A stretch of DNA of 64,000 nucleotides from Metaclostridioides mangenotii (GCF_017873185.1 NZ_JAGGJX010000001.1:1-64000); one strand, 5' to 3'; shown: positions 7,470 to 15,532, counted from the first letter of the stretch. Notes: generated by a model not told the origin, from the letters alone. Translations and numbers: made by a program.

Positions 7470-7590
7470 TTAGTCTCTTCGACATCTACAACATCTTGAA
7501 CAGCAGCCGCATCTGCTGCATATGCGCCTTCTTGAAAATCTTCTTCTACAACGTGAACATCTTCTACAAGAAATGAAACATCTATCCTTA
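7470..7590 (-). pseudogene. Relic of a Cys/Arg-rich peptide gene
   Basis: On the minus strand, AAAGGAGGGTG (7606-7596) precedes a frame reading KDRCFISCRRCSRCRRRFSR, then RRICSRCGCCSRCCRCRRD and a stop. It has 11 Cys in 39 residues. No start codon is in frame; one base appears to be missing between the SD and KDR, where ATAAGGAT could derive from ATGAAGGAT. Its composition matches the intact plus-strand gene at 8237. The same DNA can also be read from a GTG at 7597 as an acidic frame, which I think is a shadow. Confidence 0.4.
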
Positions 7591-7877
7591 TAAACACCCT
7601 CCTTTAATATAATAGTATAATAGAGTAAAAAGCACTTTTATTAAAATACATATCATTTACTATTACGACTCGTAGTTGATTGTAGGGATGTATTCGATAA
7701 GGAAATTATCATATATAAATGGTGAAATTAACTTAAATAGTTGTGACATAAGGGTAATTTACTCATTAGCTTAAAAACATAATTCATATAATACAGTGGA
7801 TTATATTCTTGTCCACTGATATATAATATGAAATTTATGTCGAAAAAGTGTTTATAGTGAAAATTGTTTACAGTGTG

Positions 7878-7955
7878 ACTAAGTTTGTTTGTAATGACTT
7901 TAAAGAGACATATAGAAAAGTAGTTGTGTGGTTGGAAGGTAGTAAATTGATGTAG
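7878..7955 (+). repeat. DFKETYRKV tail module, copy B
   Basis: Encodes TKFVCNDFKETYRKVVVWLE and a short extension. No intact gene body precedes it. The DNA between 7607 and 7877 otherwise holds nothing I can support. Confidence 0.65.
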
Positions 7956-8020
7956 ACAGTATAAAGAAATGTTTGTCTTCACTTTCACCTAAAACGTTAA
8001 GCGTTGTAAAAACTTCGTTA

Positions 8021-8086
8021 GACGAGGACTTTAAAGAAACCTATGAGTTAATGGATAAGTATTTAAAGGAAAGAAAATTAATTTAA
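8021..8086 (+). repeat. DFKETY-like tail, divergent copy C
   Basis: Encodes DEDFKETYELMDKYLKERK and a stop, immediately after copy B. It shares the DFKETY core only, so it may be an older duplicate. The frame extends upstream to about 7959 without a clear start. Confidence 0.45.
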
Positions 8087-8154
8087 TATGAATTGGTCTC
8101 TTGGTAATTTTTAAATAAAAATAGGTTATTTTACTAGAAAATGTCATATTCGAT

Positions 8155-8183
8155 AACAATTATATACATAAGATCATATTATA
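8155..8183 (+). promoter_or_regulatory. Possible sporulation (mother-cell sigma) promoter
   Basis: CATATTATA (8175-8183) matches the SigK-type -10 pattern CATANNNTA, with an AAC 17 bp upstream as the short -35. The predicted start would be about 45 nt before the ATG of the Cys-rich repeat gene. The motif is short, so chance is a real alternative. Confidence 0.35.
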
Positions 8184-8236
8184 GTATTGTGGGAAGCAAA
8201 TTTATCTCACAAAAATTCTAAAAGGAGATAGATATT

Positions 8237-8608
8237 ATGTGTAATAGAAATGATAGAAGATGTCACTGCGATAGAGATAGAGACAGAGATAGAGACCGCT
8301 GTGATAGAGACAGAGATAGAGACCGTTGTGATAGAGACAGAAGATGTAACTGTCATCGTTGCCACAGATGTAATAATTGGCATTGGTGCATTAAATGTTG
8401 CGACAGAGATAGAGATAGAGATAGAGATAGAGAGCGTTGCGAAAGAGAATGCGAAAGAGAAAGAGAGCGTTGTAGAAGAGAATGCGAAAGAGAGCATTGC
8501 GACAGGGATAGAGATAGAGATAGAGAGCGTTGCGAAAGAGAATGCGAAAGAGAAAGAGAGCGTTGTAGAAGAGAATGCAAAAGAGAGCATTGCGACAGAG
8601 ATAGATAG
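8237..8608 (+). CDS. Cys-rich Asp-Arg/Glu-Arg repeat protein, candidate spore-surface protein
   Basis: 123 aa from ATG with AGGAG 10 nt upstream; this SD decides between several overlapping frames opened by the repeats. The order is MCNRNDRRCHC, (DR)n blocks interrupted by Cys, a central RRCNCHRCHRCNNWHWCIKCC segment, then two near-identical 33- and 31-residue repeats of (DR)n-ERCERECERERERCRREC. About one residue in seven is Cys and almost every other one is Asp, Glu or Arg. I do not recognise the family. Cys-rich exosporium or coat proteins are the closest analogy and the possible SigK promoter agrees, but this is inference. A 2-nt loss in the last GATAGA run brings in a stop at 8606. Without it the frame would continue to a HCDRRRCHCCINWS end at 8657. 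Confidence 0.6.
   Translation: MCNRNDRRCHCDRDRDRDRDRCDRDRDRDRCDRDRRCNCHRCHRCNNWHWCIKCCDRDRDRDRDRERCERECERERERCRRECEREHCDRDRDRDRERCERECERERERCRRECKREHCDRDR
8400..8591 (+). repeat. Tandem 99/93-bp duplication with GATAGA hexamers inside the Cys-rich gene
   Basis: Copy 1 is 8400-8498 and copy 2 is 8499-8591. They differ by one GATAGA unit and a few substitutions, and a broken third start follows at 8592. This is the signature of slippage and unequal exchange. Confidence 0.85.
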
Positions 8609-8704
8609 AGATCATTGTGACAGAAGAAGATGTCACTGCTGCATCAACTGGAGTTAGTAATATCTTTTCTGATTAATAGATAAATCGATAATAAATAAAT
8701 AGTA

Positions 8705-8732
8705 AAGGGTAGCTTAATTGCTACCCTTATTT
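8705..8732 (+). terminator. GGGTAGC-stem terminator, copy 2
   Basis: AAGGGTAGC (8705-8713) pairs with GCTACCCTT (8720-8728) around TTAATT, followed by ATTTT. It ends the Cys-rich repeat gene. Confidence 0.75.
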
Positions 8733-8862
8733 TAATATACATATTATATCTATCTCTATTTTATACTACCTTTATTTTTAAAGTTACTTTACATAATGGA
8801 AAAAATAGATAAAATATATCTAGTATTAAAAACTCTATAATATACATTAATTTAAAAATATA

Positions 8863-9050
8863 ACAGAGATAGCTTTAATGAATGGCTTTTCTAGTACCAG
8901 TTAATTTTATAAGGTTTTTAAGAAAGAATATAACTATACTCCTTTAGAATATAGAAAGATATTTGCTGATAAAGGTTTTAATATTAAAAATATAAGTTTA
9001 GACAACAGAGAGTATGGATATATTCGAAGAAAAAGGAATCAAACTGATTT
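8863..9050 (+). pseudogene. Fused duplicate of the AraC 3' end and the ligase 5' end
   Basis: 8863-9008 closely matches AraC codons around 2277-2440, with a TAC to TAA nonsense change in the SYFYKVF segment. It then joins directly to 9011-9044, a near copy of the ligase fragment start at 2783-2815. About 340 bp present between these two pieces at the first locus are absent here. The fused unit encodes nothing useful. Confidence 0.75.
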
Positions 9051-9125
9051 AAACAAAATGCATAAAAATACCACCTTATATATATAATAAGATGGCATAA
9101 TAACTTTACTATATCTTGCATACAG

Positions 9126-9410
9126 GAAAGAGGATACTTTAATAAGATCCATAGAACATGACAATGAGGTCGTTTTTAGAACATTAGGGAAGCAATATTT
9201 AATCCTGATGGAACTCATTTTCATAAGCTTTTTAACAGAACAGATTTTTACGAAGAACATTTTCATAAAATGTGTGATATAATAGGTCCTGGAATTCCTG
9301 TTGGAAATGGTAGACATGTACACTTTGTTGAAGGGTACACTAAAATCAATGATGGTCATGAACACGAATTCCAATTTGCTACTTTAATAGATGATCCGAT
9401 AGGAGATTAG
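9126..9410 (+). pseudogene. YmaF-family protein, frameshifted
   Basis: The 3' frame (from 9189) reads FNPDGTHFHKLFNRTDFYEE, then HFHKMCDIIGPGIPVGNGRH and VHFVEGYTKINDGHEHEF, ending LIDDPIGD. The repeated His-rich HxH blocks are those of YmaF proteins. The preceding residues (EHDNEVVFRTLG) are in another frame, reconnected by adding one base near 9189, and stops lie upstream. Intact family members have one continuous frame. Confidence 0.6.
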
Positions 9411-9458
9411 TATACGAAAATATATTTACATAATACAATAGGAATAGGATATATAAAA

Positions 9459-9488
9459 CCCACTTGTTAACATTTTAAGTGGGCTTTT
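9459..9488 (+). terminator. Intrinsic terminator after the YmaF relic
   Basis: CCCACTT/AAGTGGG stem with an 11-nt loop, followed by CTTTT. Confidence 0.65.
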
Positions 9489-9878
9489 ACGATTATTACA
9501 TTCCGATAAAAGTTTTGAATATTAATTATAATGAAGTTGTATTTAAACATTATTAGCTATTTTTTAATGCTTAAAATAACCATCACTAAGGGAGCTTAAT
9601 TGACCTCCTTGTTTTTATGATATATTCAAATAAAATCGCCATTTAATGAGGGGGGAAAAAATGATTATTAAATATACTAATACAACAGAGCATTAGAAAA
9701 ATCATTAGAATTTATTTATAATTTGTTGAGAATAGACAAAGTACAATAGTGGTAATAACCAATAGTGGTAATCTAATCAGAAATTGAAAAAATCCACTAT
9801 TGAAGATATAGATGTAGAAATGCTTATGCTATCGGACGAGGTGCAAGCAAAGGATTAGAAAAGTTCCCTGACAATGTA
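9484..9878. other. Degenerate DNA ahead of tail module D
   Basis: A strong SD (GAGGGGGG) before ATG 9661 leads to only eleven codons. Fragments in several frames, for example YAIGRGASKGLEKFPDN just before copy D, look like the C-terminal helix of a phage amidase. No intact gene is present. Confidence 0.4.
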
Positions 9879-9968
9879 ACTAAGTTTGTAGGCAAGGATT
9901 TTAAGGAGACATATAGAAAAGTGCTAGTGGCTAGAAGAGAGAATATTAATTTAAATAGAAAAGGGTAG
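9879..9968 (+). repeat. DFKETYRKV tail module, copy D
   Basis: Encodes TKFVGKDFKETYRKVLVARR and ends at a TAG inside the following GGGTAGC hairpin. In frame upstream is an amidase-like AIGRGASKGLEKF stretch, which suggests that all copies descend from endolysin 3' ends. Confidence 0.65.
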
Positions 9969-9989
9969 CTTAATTGCTACCCGTTTTTT
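9961..9989 (+). terminator. GGGTAGC-stem terminator, copy 3
   Basis: AAGGGTAGC/GCTACCC stem with TTAATT loop and a strong T7 run. Confidence 0.8.
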
Positions 9990-10060
9990 TATTTTTATTA
10001 TGTTTTTTTACGTACTATTTCAACAACCGTTTTGATAATAAACTAGAGATTACTTCTTTT

Positions 10061-10723
10061 TTATTTAATTTTTGATATTATTTCTCGTAACTCTTTCTTA
10101 GTTTCTTCTAAGTTAGAATTACATAACATAGGAAGTAATTCTACTAAATCTTTTGGTTCATAGTCCCACCATTTTACATGCAATAACATTTCAATTAATT
10201 CATTATCAAATCTTTTCTTAATAAACTTTGCTGGATTTCCGCCCACTAAACTATAAGGTTCTACATCTTTTGTGACAACAGAGTAAGCGGCAATAATGGA
10301 ACCATCGCCAATTTTAACACCTGGCATTATTATACTTTCACGACCAATCCATACGTCATTGCCAATTATAGTATCTCCTTTTACAGGAAGTTGAGACATA
10401 TGGGGTGGAGTAACTTTGGTCCACTCTCCACCAAATATATTAAATGGATATGCTGTAACGCTACTAATTCTATGATTTGCTGAACCCATAATGAATTTGG
10501 TTCCACTTGCAATTGAACAGAACTTTCCGATAATTAATTTATCTCCAAATTCTGGATAATTAAAAAGCACATTGTTTTTTTCAAACCCTGTTGGATCTGC
10601 AGAATCGTCATAATAAGTATATTCACCAATAAAAATATTGGGAGCAGTTATCGCATTTTTAATAAAACAAGAAGTCTTATATTCATTTGGGAAAATTTCA
10701 TTGGGGTTTGGTATATTTTTCAT
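10061..10723 (-). CDS. CatB/Vat-type xenobiotic acetyltransferase (left-handed beta-helix)
   Basis: 220 aa, ATG start after AAAGGAG on the minus strand. Hexapeptide repeats (IIGNDVWIGRESIIMPGVKI, GDGSIIAAYSVV) form the trimeric LbH domain. The extended loop carries the catalytic His84 in MGSANHRISSVTAYPFNIFG, the hallmark of type-B chloramphenicol and streptogramin A acetyltransferases. WW near the C-terminus (KWWDYEPK) is also typical. It may inactivate an antibiotic with acetyl-CoA, or act on another hydroxylated substrate; which one cannot be read from sequence. It stands alone in the accessory region. Confidence 0.85.
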   Translation of the reverse strand: MKNIPNPNEIFPNEYKTSCFIKNAITAPNIFIGEYTYYDDSADPTGFEKNNVLFNYPEFGDKLIIGKFCSIASGTKFIMGSANHRISSVTAYPFNIFGGEWTKVTPPHMSQLPVKGDTIIGNDVWIGRESIIMPGVKIGDGSIIAAYSVVTKDVEPYSLVGGNPAKFIKKRFDNELIEMLLHVKWWDYEPKDLVELLPMLCNSNLEETKKELREIISKIK

Positions 10724-11215
10724 TTTTAAATTTCTCCTTTAATAATATTTATCACATCCTTTCTATTAGTATATGAGGTAGAAACTGCCTTCATTTTCCT
10801 GATTTCTTTCATACTAATACCTCCAATCTAATTTTATGATTGTATTGTATCACATCTATTAATTAAAGTCACACCCCTTTTTGGCTTAGAATATGCTTAT
10901 CAACTCAAGCTTTATCAAGTGTGAAAATTCTACAAATCAGTTCTAATCTTTATCTATATTTTACACCAATGAGTTGTAAACGAATCTCTTCTATATTATT
11001 TGTAAGTAATCAATAGTTTTAGGCATGCTAAATGAAAATATTAGCAAATTAAATATAGATGATTTTTATACAGCATTCAGTTCATTAATCCTAGATATTC
11101 GTTGAAATGAATATATTAAAAGTTGAATGTACAAGATAAAAAGAAAAATATATAAGCTTCTACAAACATTAAAAACATTAGAGTCATATTTTTATAAAGA
11201 ATAATTATTTTATCA
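10724..11215. other. AT-rich gap without a supported gene
   Basis: It contains the divergent upstream regions of the acetyltransferase (minus strand) and the copper-type promoter (plus strand). A 26-codon ATG frame at 11025-11105 has no ribosome binding site, and I do not call it. Confidence 0.4.
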
Positions 11216-11244
11216 TTGATATTTATACCCTAGGGGGGTATAAT
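11216..11244 (+). promoter_or_regulatory. SigA promoter with a CsoR-type copper operator in its spacer
   Basis: TTGATA (11216-11221), a 17-bp spacer and TATAAT (11239-11244) form a near-consensus promoter. The inverted repeat TATACCC-N5-GGGTATA (11224-11242) fills the spacer and -10. CsoR operators at Bacillus copZA have this form (TACCC/GGGTA with a G-rich centre). A copper ATPase relic directly follows, which supports the assignment. Confidence 0.7.
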
Positions 11245-11293
11245 GATATCAGAAATAATATAATATAAATAATTTTGTCAGGGGGTTAAATTT

Positions 11294-11558
11294 ATGAGTT
11301 TAAGTAGTTAAGAAGTCATATAGGATGACAGGATTGTCGTGTGTATTATGTATAAAGTTAGTTGAAAGAAGTGTTTGTAAGCTTAGTGGTATTTTAAATC
11401 AAAATTTAAATATAGAATATGATAATTCAAAGGTAAAGTTTAATAATATAAAAGGAGCAATTAAAAAAGCTGGGTTCGGCATACTTGAGGGAAATAAACA
11501 TGAAATATTTAATCACAACTGTAAAAGAAAAGAGGAGAAAAAATGGAAAAAATATTAG
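11294..11558 (+). pseudogene. N-terminal heavy-metal-binding domain relic of a CopA-type copper ATPase
   Basis: From ATG 11294 the sequence gives MSLSS then stops. Shifting frame at 11325 gives MTGLSCVLCIKLVERSVCKL, then NIEYDNSKVKFNNIKGAIKK and AGFGIL. This is an HMA fold with a CxxC metal site (C-V-L-C) and the conserved GYGV-like end. Several bases and the rest of the ATPase are missing. Its last codons overlap the ribosome binding site and start of the ABC gene. Confidence 0.7.
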
Positions 11559-12508
11559 AGGTAAAGGATTTAAAGAAGGTTTTCAAGAAAAAAGATGGTA
11601 GTGAACATATTGCTGTTAATGGCATTAGCTTTCATTTAGTGAAAGGAGAGATTTTTAGTTTTCTTGGACCTAATGGAGCAGGGAAAAGTACTACTATCAA
11701 TATGTTAACCACGCAAATGGAACCTACAGGAGGTACAATTACTCTTCACAAACAGCCAATCAATGAAGAACCAACATTTGCAAGAGGAAGGATTGGAATT
11801 GTAGCACAGCATAACAATTTGGATAGAGGATTAACTGCGAAAGAAAACTTAGTCTATCATGGAAAATATTTTGGAATGACACATATGGAAGCTGAACAGA
11901 AAGCTTCTGAGTTATTAAAAAGTTTTGGTTTAAGTAATTGGCAGAATGAATTTGTAAAAAGCTTTTCTGGAGGAATGGCGCAACGTTTAAAAATTGCACG
12001 AGCTATCATGCATGAACCAGAAATATTATTTTTAGATGAACCGACTACGGGTTTGGATCCAGCTTATCGTGAGATTTTATGGGAACATGTTCTACATTTA
12101 AATAAGGAAAAAGGAACAACGGTTTTTTTAACAACACACTATATGGAAGAGCCTGAGCGTTTTTCTGATCGCGTTGCCGTTTACAATCAAGGCGAAATTA
12201 AAGCGATGGGAACTGTAGATGAATTACGGAAACTTATACCATCAAGTGATGTTATTACCATAACTGTAGATTCATTAGCTTCTATTAATATCATGAATGT
12301 AATAGAGATGAAGGGAGTTAAAGACGTTACTTTGAAAGATGAAAAGTCCTTTATCGTCTATACAGAAAACAGTAAAGAAGTATTGAGCAAATTATTGGGT
12401 TGGTTAGATGAACAAAACGCCAGTATTGAAAATATTAATTTAAGCTCCGCTACACTTGAAGATATTTTCATTCATTTAACAAATCAGAAAACAATGGGAG
12501 GAAATTAA
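11543..12508 (+). CDS. ABC transporter ATP-binding protein, DrrA type
   Basis: 321 aa, ATG start after GAGGAG. Walker A GPNGAGKST (42-50), signature SFSGGMAQ (140-147), Walker B ILFLDEP (161-167) and a switch His in LTTHYMEE are all present, so ATP hydrolysis should be intact. The C-terminal 100 residues carry the DrrA-like extension ending in LEDIFIHLT. The permease starts 2 bp later. Likely role is export of a drug or lipid-like compound. CGN arginine codons differ from the AGA-rich core, which suggests horizontal gain. The only promoter I see is the copper-type one at 11216. Confidence 0.88.
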   Translation: MEKILEVKDLKKVFKKKDGSEHIAVNGISFHLVKGEIFSFLGPNGAGKSTTINMLTTQMEPTGGTITLHKQPINEEPTFARGRIGIVAQHNNLDRGLTAKENLVYHGKYFGMTHMEAEQKASELLKSFGLSNWQNEFVKSFSGGMAQRLKIARAIMHEPEILFLDEPTTGLDPAYREILWEHVLHLNKEKGTTVFLTTHYMEEPERFSDRVAVYNQGEIKAMGTVDELRKLIPSSDVITITVDSLASINIMNVIEMKGVKDVTLKDEKSFIVYTENSKEVLSKLLGWLDEQNASIENINLSSATLEDIFIHLTNQKTMGGN

Positions 12509-12509
12509 A

Positions 12510-13310
12510 ATGACGACTGAGAAACAACGTAAAATAAAAACACAAGTTTTTTGGACAATGGTAAAGCGAGATTTATTGATACAAGGAAGAAACTGGATGG
12601 AATTTATTTTCCGAGTGGGAATGTTACCATTCATTTTAATTTTAACATATGGATATGTATTACCGAAAATTGGCATACTTTCACCAGATTTTCCAAATCA
12701 ATTATTTCCTGGAATGGTGGGTATGAGTTTATTGGTGACAGGTATTCATGGAACGGCCGTTCCTATGGCAATGGATTTTAATAATTCAAGGGAAATTGAA
12801 GATCGTCTACAAGCACCAGTTAATACACTAATGACTGCATGGGCTAAAATGTTTGTGGGTGTTGTAGAATCATGGATTGGGGCCTTGATTGTACTGCCAA
12901 TTTCTTTGATTTTTATGGGTGCCAATATTAATATTCATTTGAATTTTGAATCGAGCATTCTTTTGCTTATAATTCTTATTTTGAGTTCTATTACATCCGC
13001 AACATTAGGTCTACTAGTTGGAACAATTGTCAAACCGATGCAAATCGCAGCGATGTTCCCGGGGTTTTTGATGCCATTAATATTTACTGGAGCAATTTTC
13101 TTTAGTTGGTCTGCGTTATTGCCACTTCCAATTTTTAAATGGATAGTATTAATCAATCCATTGGTTTATATCAATGAAGCGTTGAGATATGCAATGGGTA
13201 CGTCTATAGAAACAATGCCACTGTTGGTCAGTTTAGCAGGTATTGTATTCTTCACTATTTTGATGGGTGTTGTTGGGATAAGACGATTTAAAAAAATGGC
13301 TATGCGTTAG
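12510..13310 (+). CDS. ABC-2 type permease, DrrB type
   Basis: 266 aa, ATG start with GGAGG 7 nt upstream, just inside the end of the ATPase gene. Six hydrophobic segments span about residues 28-46, 60-80, 105-135, 140-165, 172-198 and 235-255. The conserved NNSREIEDRLQAPV segment after TM2 and NPLVYINEALRY before the last helix are typical of drug-resistance ABC-2 permeases. With the 11543 ATPase it would form a dimeric exporter. Substrate unknown. Confidence 0.87.
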   Translation: MTTEKQRKIKTQVFWTMVKRDLLIQGRNWMEFIFRVGMLPFILILTYGYVLPKIGILSPDFPNQLFPGMVGMSLLVTGIHGTAVPMAMDFNNSREIEDRLQAPVNTLMTAWAKMFVGVVESWIGALIVLPISLIFMGANINIHLNFESSILLLIILILSSITSATLGLLVGTIVKPMQIAAMFPGFLMPLIFTGAIFFSWSALLPLPIFKWIVLINPLVYINEALRYAMGTSIETMPLLVSLAGIVFFTILMGVVGIRRFKKMAMR

Positions 13311-13380
13311 AATTTTAAAATTCAAAAGAGGATATTTAAGTATGACAATATAATATAAAATTATAATAATTAAATTGAAA

Positions 13381-13408
13381 AAGATTAGATATTATCTAGT
13401 CTTTTTTT
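13381..13408 (+). terminator. Terminator of the ABC exporter operon
   Basis: AAGATTAGA/TCTAGTCTT stem with a 5-nt loop followed by T7. Confidence 0.85.
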
Positions 13409-13501
13409 ATTATCCAGCATTTATTTATCTACAATAAATTAGGAATATAATTAAAGATGAATGAATAATTAGTTAATAGGATAAACATCGACGGTCAATT
13501 A

Positions 13502-13582
13502 ATGGCTTCTATGGCATATGGATATCCTGATGAAAATCCGCAAAAAAGACCGAGGAAAAATTTTGATAAAGTAGTTACATAG
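13502..13582 (+). pseudogene. C-terminal relic of a nitroreductase
   Basis: MASMAYGYPDENPQKRPRKN then FDKVVT and TAG. The GYPDENPQKRPRK motif is the C-terminal signature of clostridial FMN nitroreductases, where VVTWR is expected; TGG has become TAG. The rest of the gene is gone. Confidence 0.65.
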
Positions 13583-13673
13583 AGAGGATACTCTTTTTTT
13601 ATTTTTATAATTTGCTATAATATAATAAGGATTTTTATTCTGAAGATATACAGCTAATAGGAGAGTGGATTGA

Positions 13674-14393
13674 TTGGAAAATAACTTTACAACTAGAACT
13701 AGCTTTTTGCTTGGTGATGAGGGTTTAGACAAATTAAAAGCTTCAAATATATTAATTTTTGGAGTTGGCGGAGTAGGAAGTTTTGTTGCAGAGGCAACGG
13801 CTAGAGCGGGAATAGGAAATATAACAATAGTAGATTTTGATGATGTTGATATAACCAATATCAATAGACAGATACCAGCGCTTCACTCTACAGTTGGAAG
13901 AGATAAAGTAGATGTTATGCAGGAGAGGATTTTAGATATAAATCCCGATATAAATATCAGAAATTTTAAAGAAAAATACAATAAAGAAACTAGCGAGATG
14001 TTCTTCGATCAAGATTACGATTATGTAATAGATGCAATCGATATGGTTTCATCTAAGATTCATTTAATAGAAACTTGTAAAAGAAAAGGTATAAAAATAA
14101 TAAGTAGCATGGGAATGGGCAATAAAGTAGATCCTACGAAAATTGTTGTTACGGATATATACAAAACTTCTACAGATCCACTTGCAAAAGTTATGCGTAA
14201 AGAGCTAAGAGATAGAAAGATAAAAGATTTAAAGGTAGTTTACTCAACAGAAACGCCTGTGGAACTTAAAAAGAAGGTTGTAAATGGTAGGAAATTGACT
14301 CCTGGGAGTATTTCTTTTGTTCCTTCTGTAGGTGGGCTTACAATAGCTTCTGTAGTGGTAAATGATTTAGTTGGAGAATATAAATTTATATAG
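13674..14393 (+). CDS. tcdA: tRNA threonylcarbamoyladenosine dehydratase (E1-like)
   Basis: 239 aa from TTG with AGGAG 10 nt upstream. The ThiF/E1 fold is clear: ATP site GVGGVGS (30-36), acidic loop VDFDDVD (53-59) and the Arg finger in NINRQ. The 240-aa length, without a rhodanese or second domain, and the segment TPGSISFVPSVGGL near the C-terminus fit TcdA/YgdL rather than MoeB or ThiF. TcdA cyclises t6A37 to ct6A in tRNAs that read ANN codons, which aids decoding. It is a single-gene unit between the relic region and core DNA. Confidence 0.88.
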   Translation: MENNFTTRTSFLLGDEGLDKLKASNILIFGVGGVGSFVAEATARAGIGNITIVDFDDVDITNINRQIPALHSTVGRDKVDVMQERILDINPDINIRNFKEKYNKETSEMFFDQDYDYVIDAIDMVSSKIHLIETCKRKGIKIISSMGMGNKVDPTKIVVTDIYKTSTDPLAKVMRKELRDRKIKDLKVVYSTETPVELKKKVVNGRKLTPGSISFVPSVGGLTIASVVVNDLVGEYKFI

Positions 14394-14465
14394 AGAAGAT
14401 AATATTACTTAGAGATTTTAATAATAGATGTAAGTATTATAATAATATAAATATAAATTAAAAAA

Positions 14466-14502
14466 GTATGGTGAGTCTAAATTCTAGGCTCATCATACTT
14501 TG
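14466..14502. terminator. Bidirectional terminator between tcdA and the MBL lipoprotein gene
   Basis: A long stem AGTATGGTGAG...CTCATCATACT serves two convergent genes. The minus-strand side has the stronger U-run (T6), so it mainly ends the lipoprotein gene. Confidence 0.8.
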
Positions 14503-14520
14503 CATATTATTATGTACTGA

Positions 14521-15366
14521 TTAATCATGTTCGTAGTTTTTCTTTGTAAAAATTTTATCGCCATCGCTGTAAAAAACAATATCGCCTATTCTATCGGTTC
14601 TGTAGACTGACGAGTCGTTTTGGTAGAGAGTGTTTAATGTTTCTTTATGTGGATGTCCATATTGATTTTTATAACCACAAGATATGACAGATATATCTGG
14701 GCTTATTTTAGAAATAAATTCAGGTGAACTAGATGTATTACTTCCATGGTGGGCAACTTTTAAAAAATCGACATCATTAATGTCGTATATATTTAATATT
14801 TCTTGTTCATTTTCTTTTTCAGAATCTCCAGTTAAGATGAACGTATTGTCCTTGTATTTCATATAAAAGACAATAGAAGCTAGATTGTTTTCATCATTTA
14901 TATTTGATGGAGATAAGACTTGTAAAGATAGTTCGTTTTCAATATTTAAATTGTCATCTCTATTTAAGTATTGTATATCTAGATTTTTATTTTTGCAGGA
15001 TTTTATCAAATTGATATATGATTCACTGTCAGATGTTTTTTCAGTCATGTATATAGACTTAACATCGAAAGCATCTACAACATTATCAAGACCACCTATG
15101 TGATCGCTGTCAGGATGTGTTGCAATTATTAGATCTATGCTTTTGACCCACTTTTTCCTAAGATAACTTTTTACCATATGATCAGCGTTCTCATCACCTC
15201 CGTCTATTAAAATATTTTTTTTAGATGGTGTTTGAATAAGCATGGCATCACCTTGTCCAACGTCGATTACGTGAATTGCCAGTTGTGGTGTTTTGTCACA
15301 AGCGCTTAAAAGTGTTATTATAATAAGTAGCATTATAATAAGATATCTTTTCAATTGATAAATCAC
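14521..15366 (-). CDS. Secreted ComEC-like metallo-beta-lactamase-fold lipoprotein
   Basis: 281 aa. The N-terminus is a lipoprotein signal (Lys-Arg, 13 hydrophobic residues, lipobox LLSAC with Cys23), so it is anchored outside the membrane. The rest is the MBL domain found at the C-terminus of ComEC: HVIDVGQGDAMLIQTP, then the metal motif THPDSDHIGG (83-92), TGDSE, and VAHHGSNTSSSPEF. In competence systems this domain is thought to degrade the non-transported DNA strand. A ComEC channel gene without this domain lies at 18432 in this same window, so the two may be split halves of one machine. A free extracellular nuclease or phosphodiesterase is the alternative. Confidence 0.82.
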   Translation of the reverse strand: MIYQLKRYLIIMLLIIITLLSACDKTPQLAIHVIDVGQGDAMLIQTPSKKNILIDGGDENADHMVKSYLRKKWVKSIDLIIATHPDSDHIGGLDNVVDAFDVKSIYMTEKTSDSESYINLIKSCKNKNLDIQYLNRDDNLNIENELSLQVLSPSNINDENNLASIVFYMKYKDNTFILTGDSEKENEQEILNIYDINDVDFLKVAHHGSNTSSSPEFISKISPDISVISCGYKNQYGHPHKETLNTLYQNDSSVYRTDRIGDIVFYSDGDKIFTKKNYEHD

Positions 15367-15532
15367 TCCATTCTTTGGATGTTTATATGATAAAAGTATG
15401 GGTAAGATATAATAGAAGAAAATTACCTATATATATTTTGTACACTTAAGTATGTATTAATACAATATTTTGGAGACGATTTAGATAAATAGGTGTTTTT
15501 AAATTATGCACGTTAAAATGTAGGAGGATTTT

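Noticed and set aside
7292-7597. 101-codon minus-strand frame starting at GTG 7597
   Set aside because: It runs through the amidase tail repeat and terminator stem, and its sequence has no domain. The Cys-rich frame of the same DNA fits its neighbour better, although that frame is broken.
8270-8600. Possible CRISPR array because of short repeated units
   Set aside because: Units are 6-bp slippage repeats and a 99/93-bp coding duplication without unique spacers. No cas genes are present.
8250-8657. Acidic EIETEIE frame and minus-strand Ser/Leu-rich frames across the Cys-rich gene
   Set aside because: The GATAGA repeats open several frames. Only the 8237 ATG has a correctly spaced SD and regular Cys spacing. 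The end of the acidic frame (CINWS) is kept as evidence of the 2-nt shift.
9039-9374. 111-codon minus-strand frame
   Set aside because: It is the complement of the YmaF relic, whose plus-strand sequence has clear HxH family motifs.
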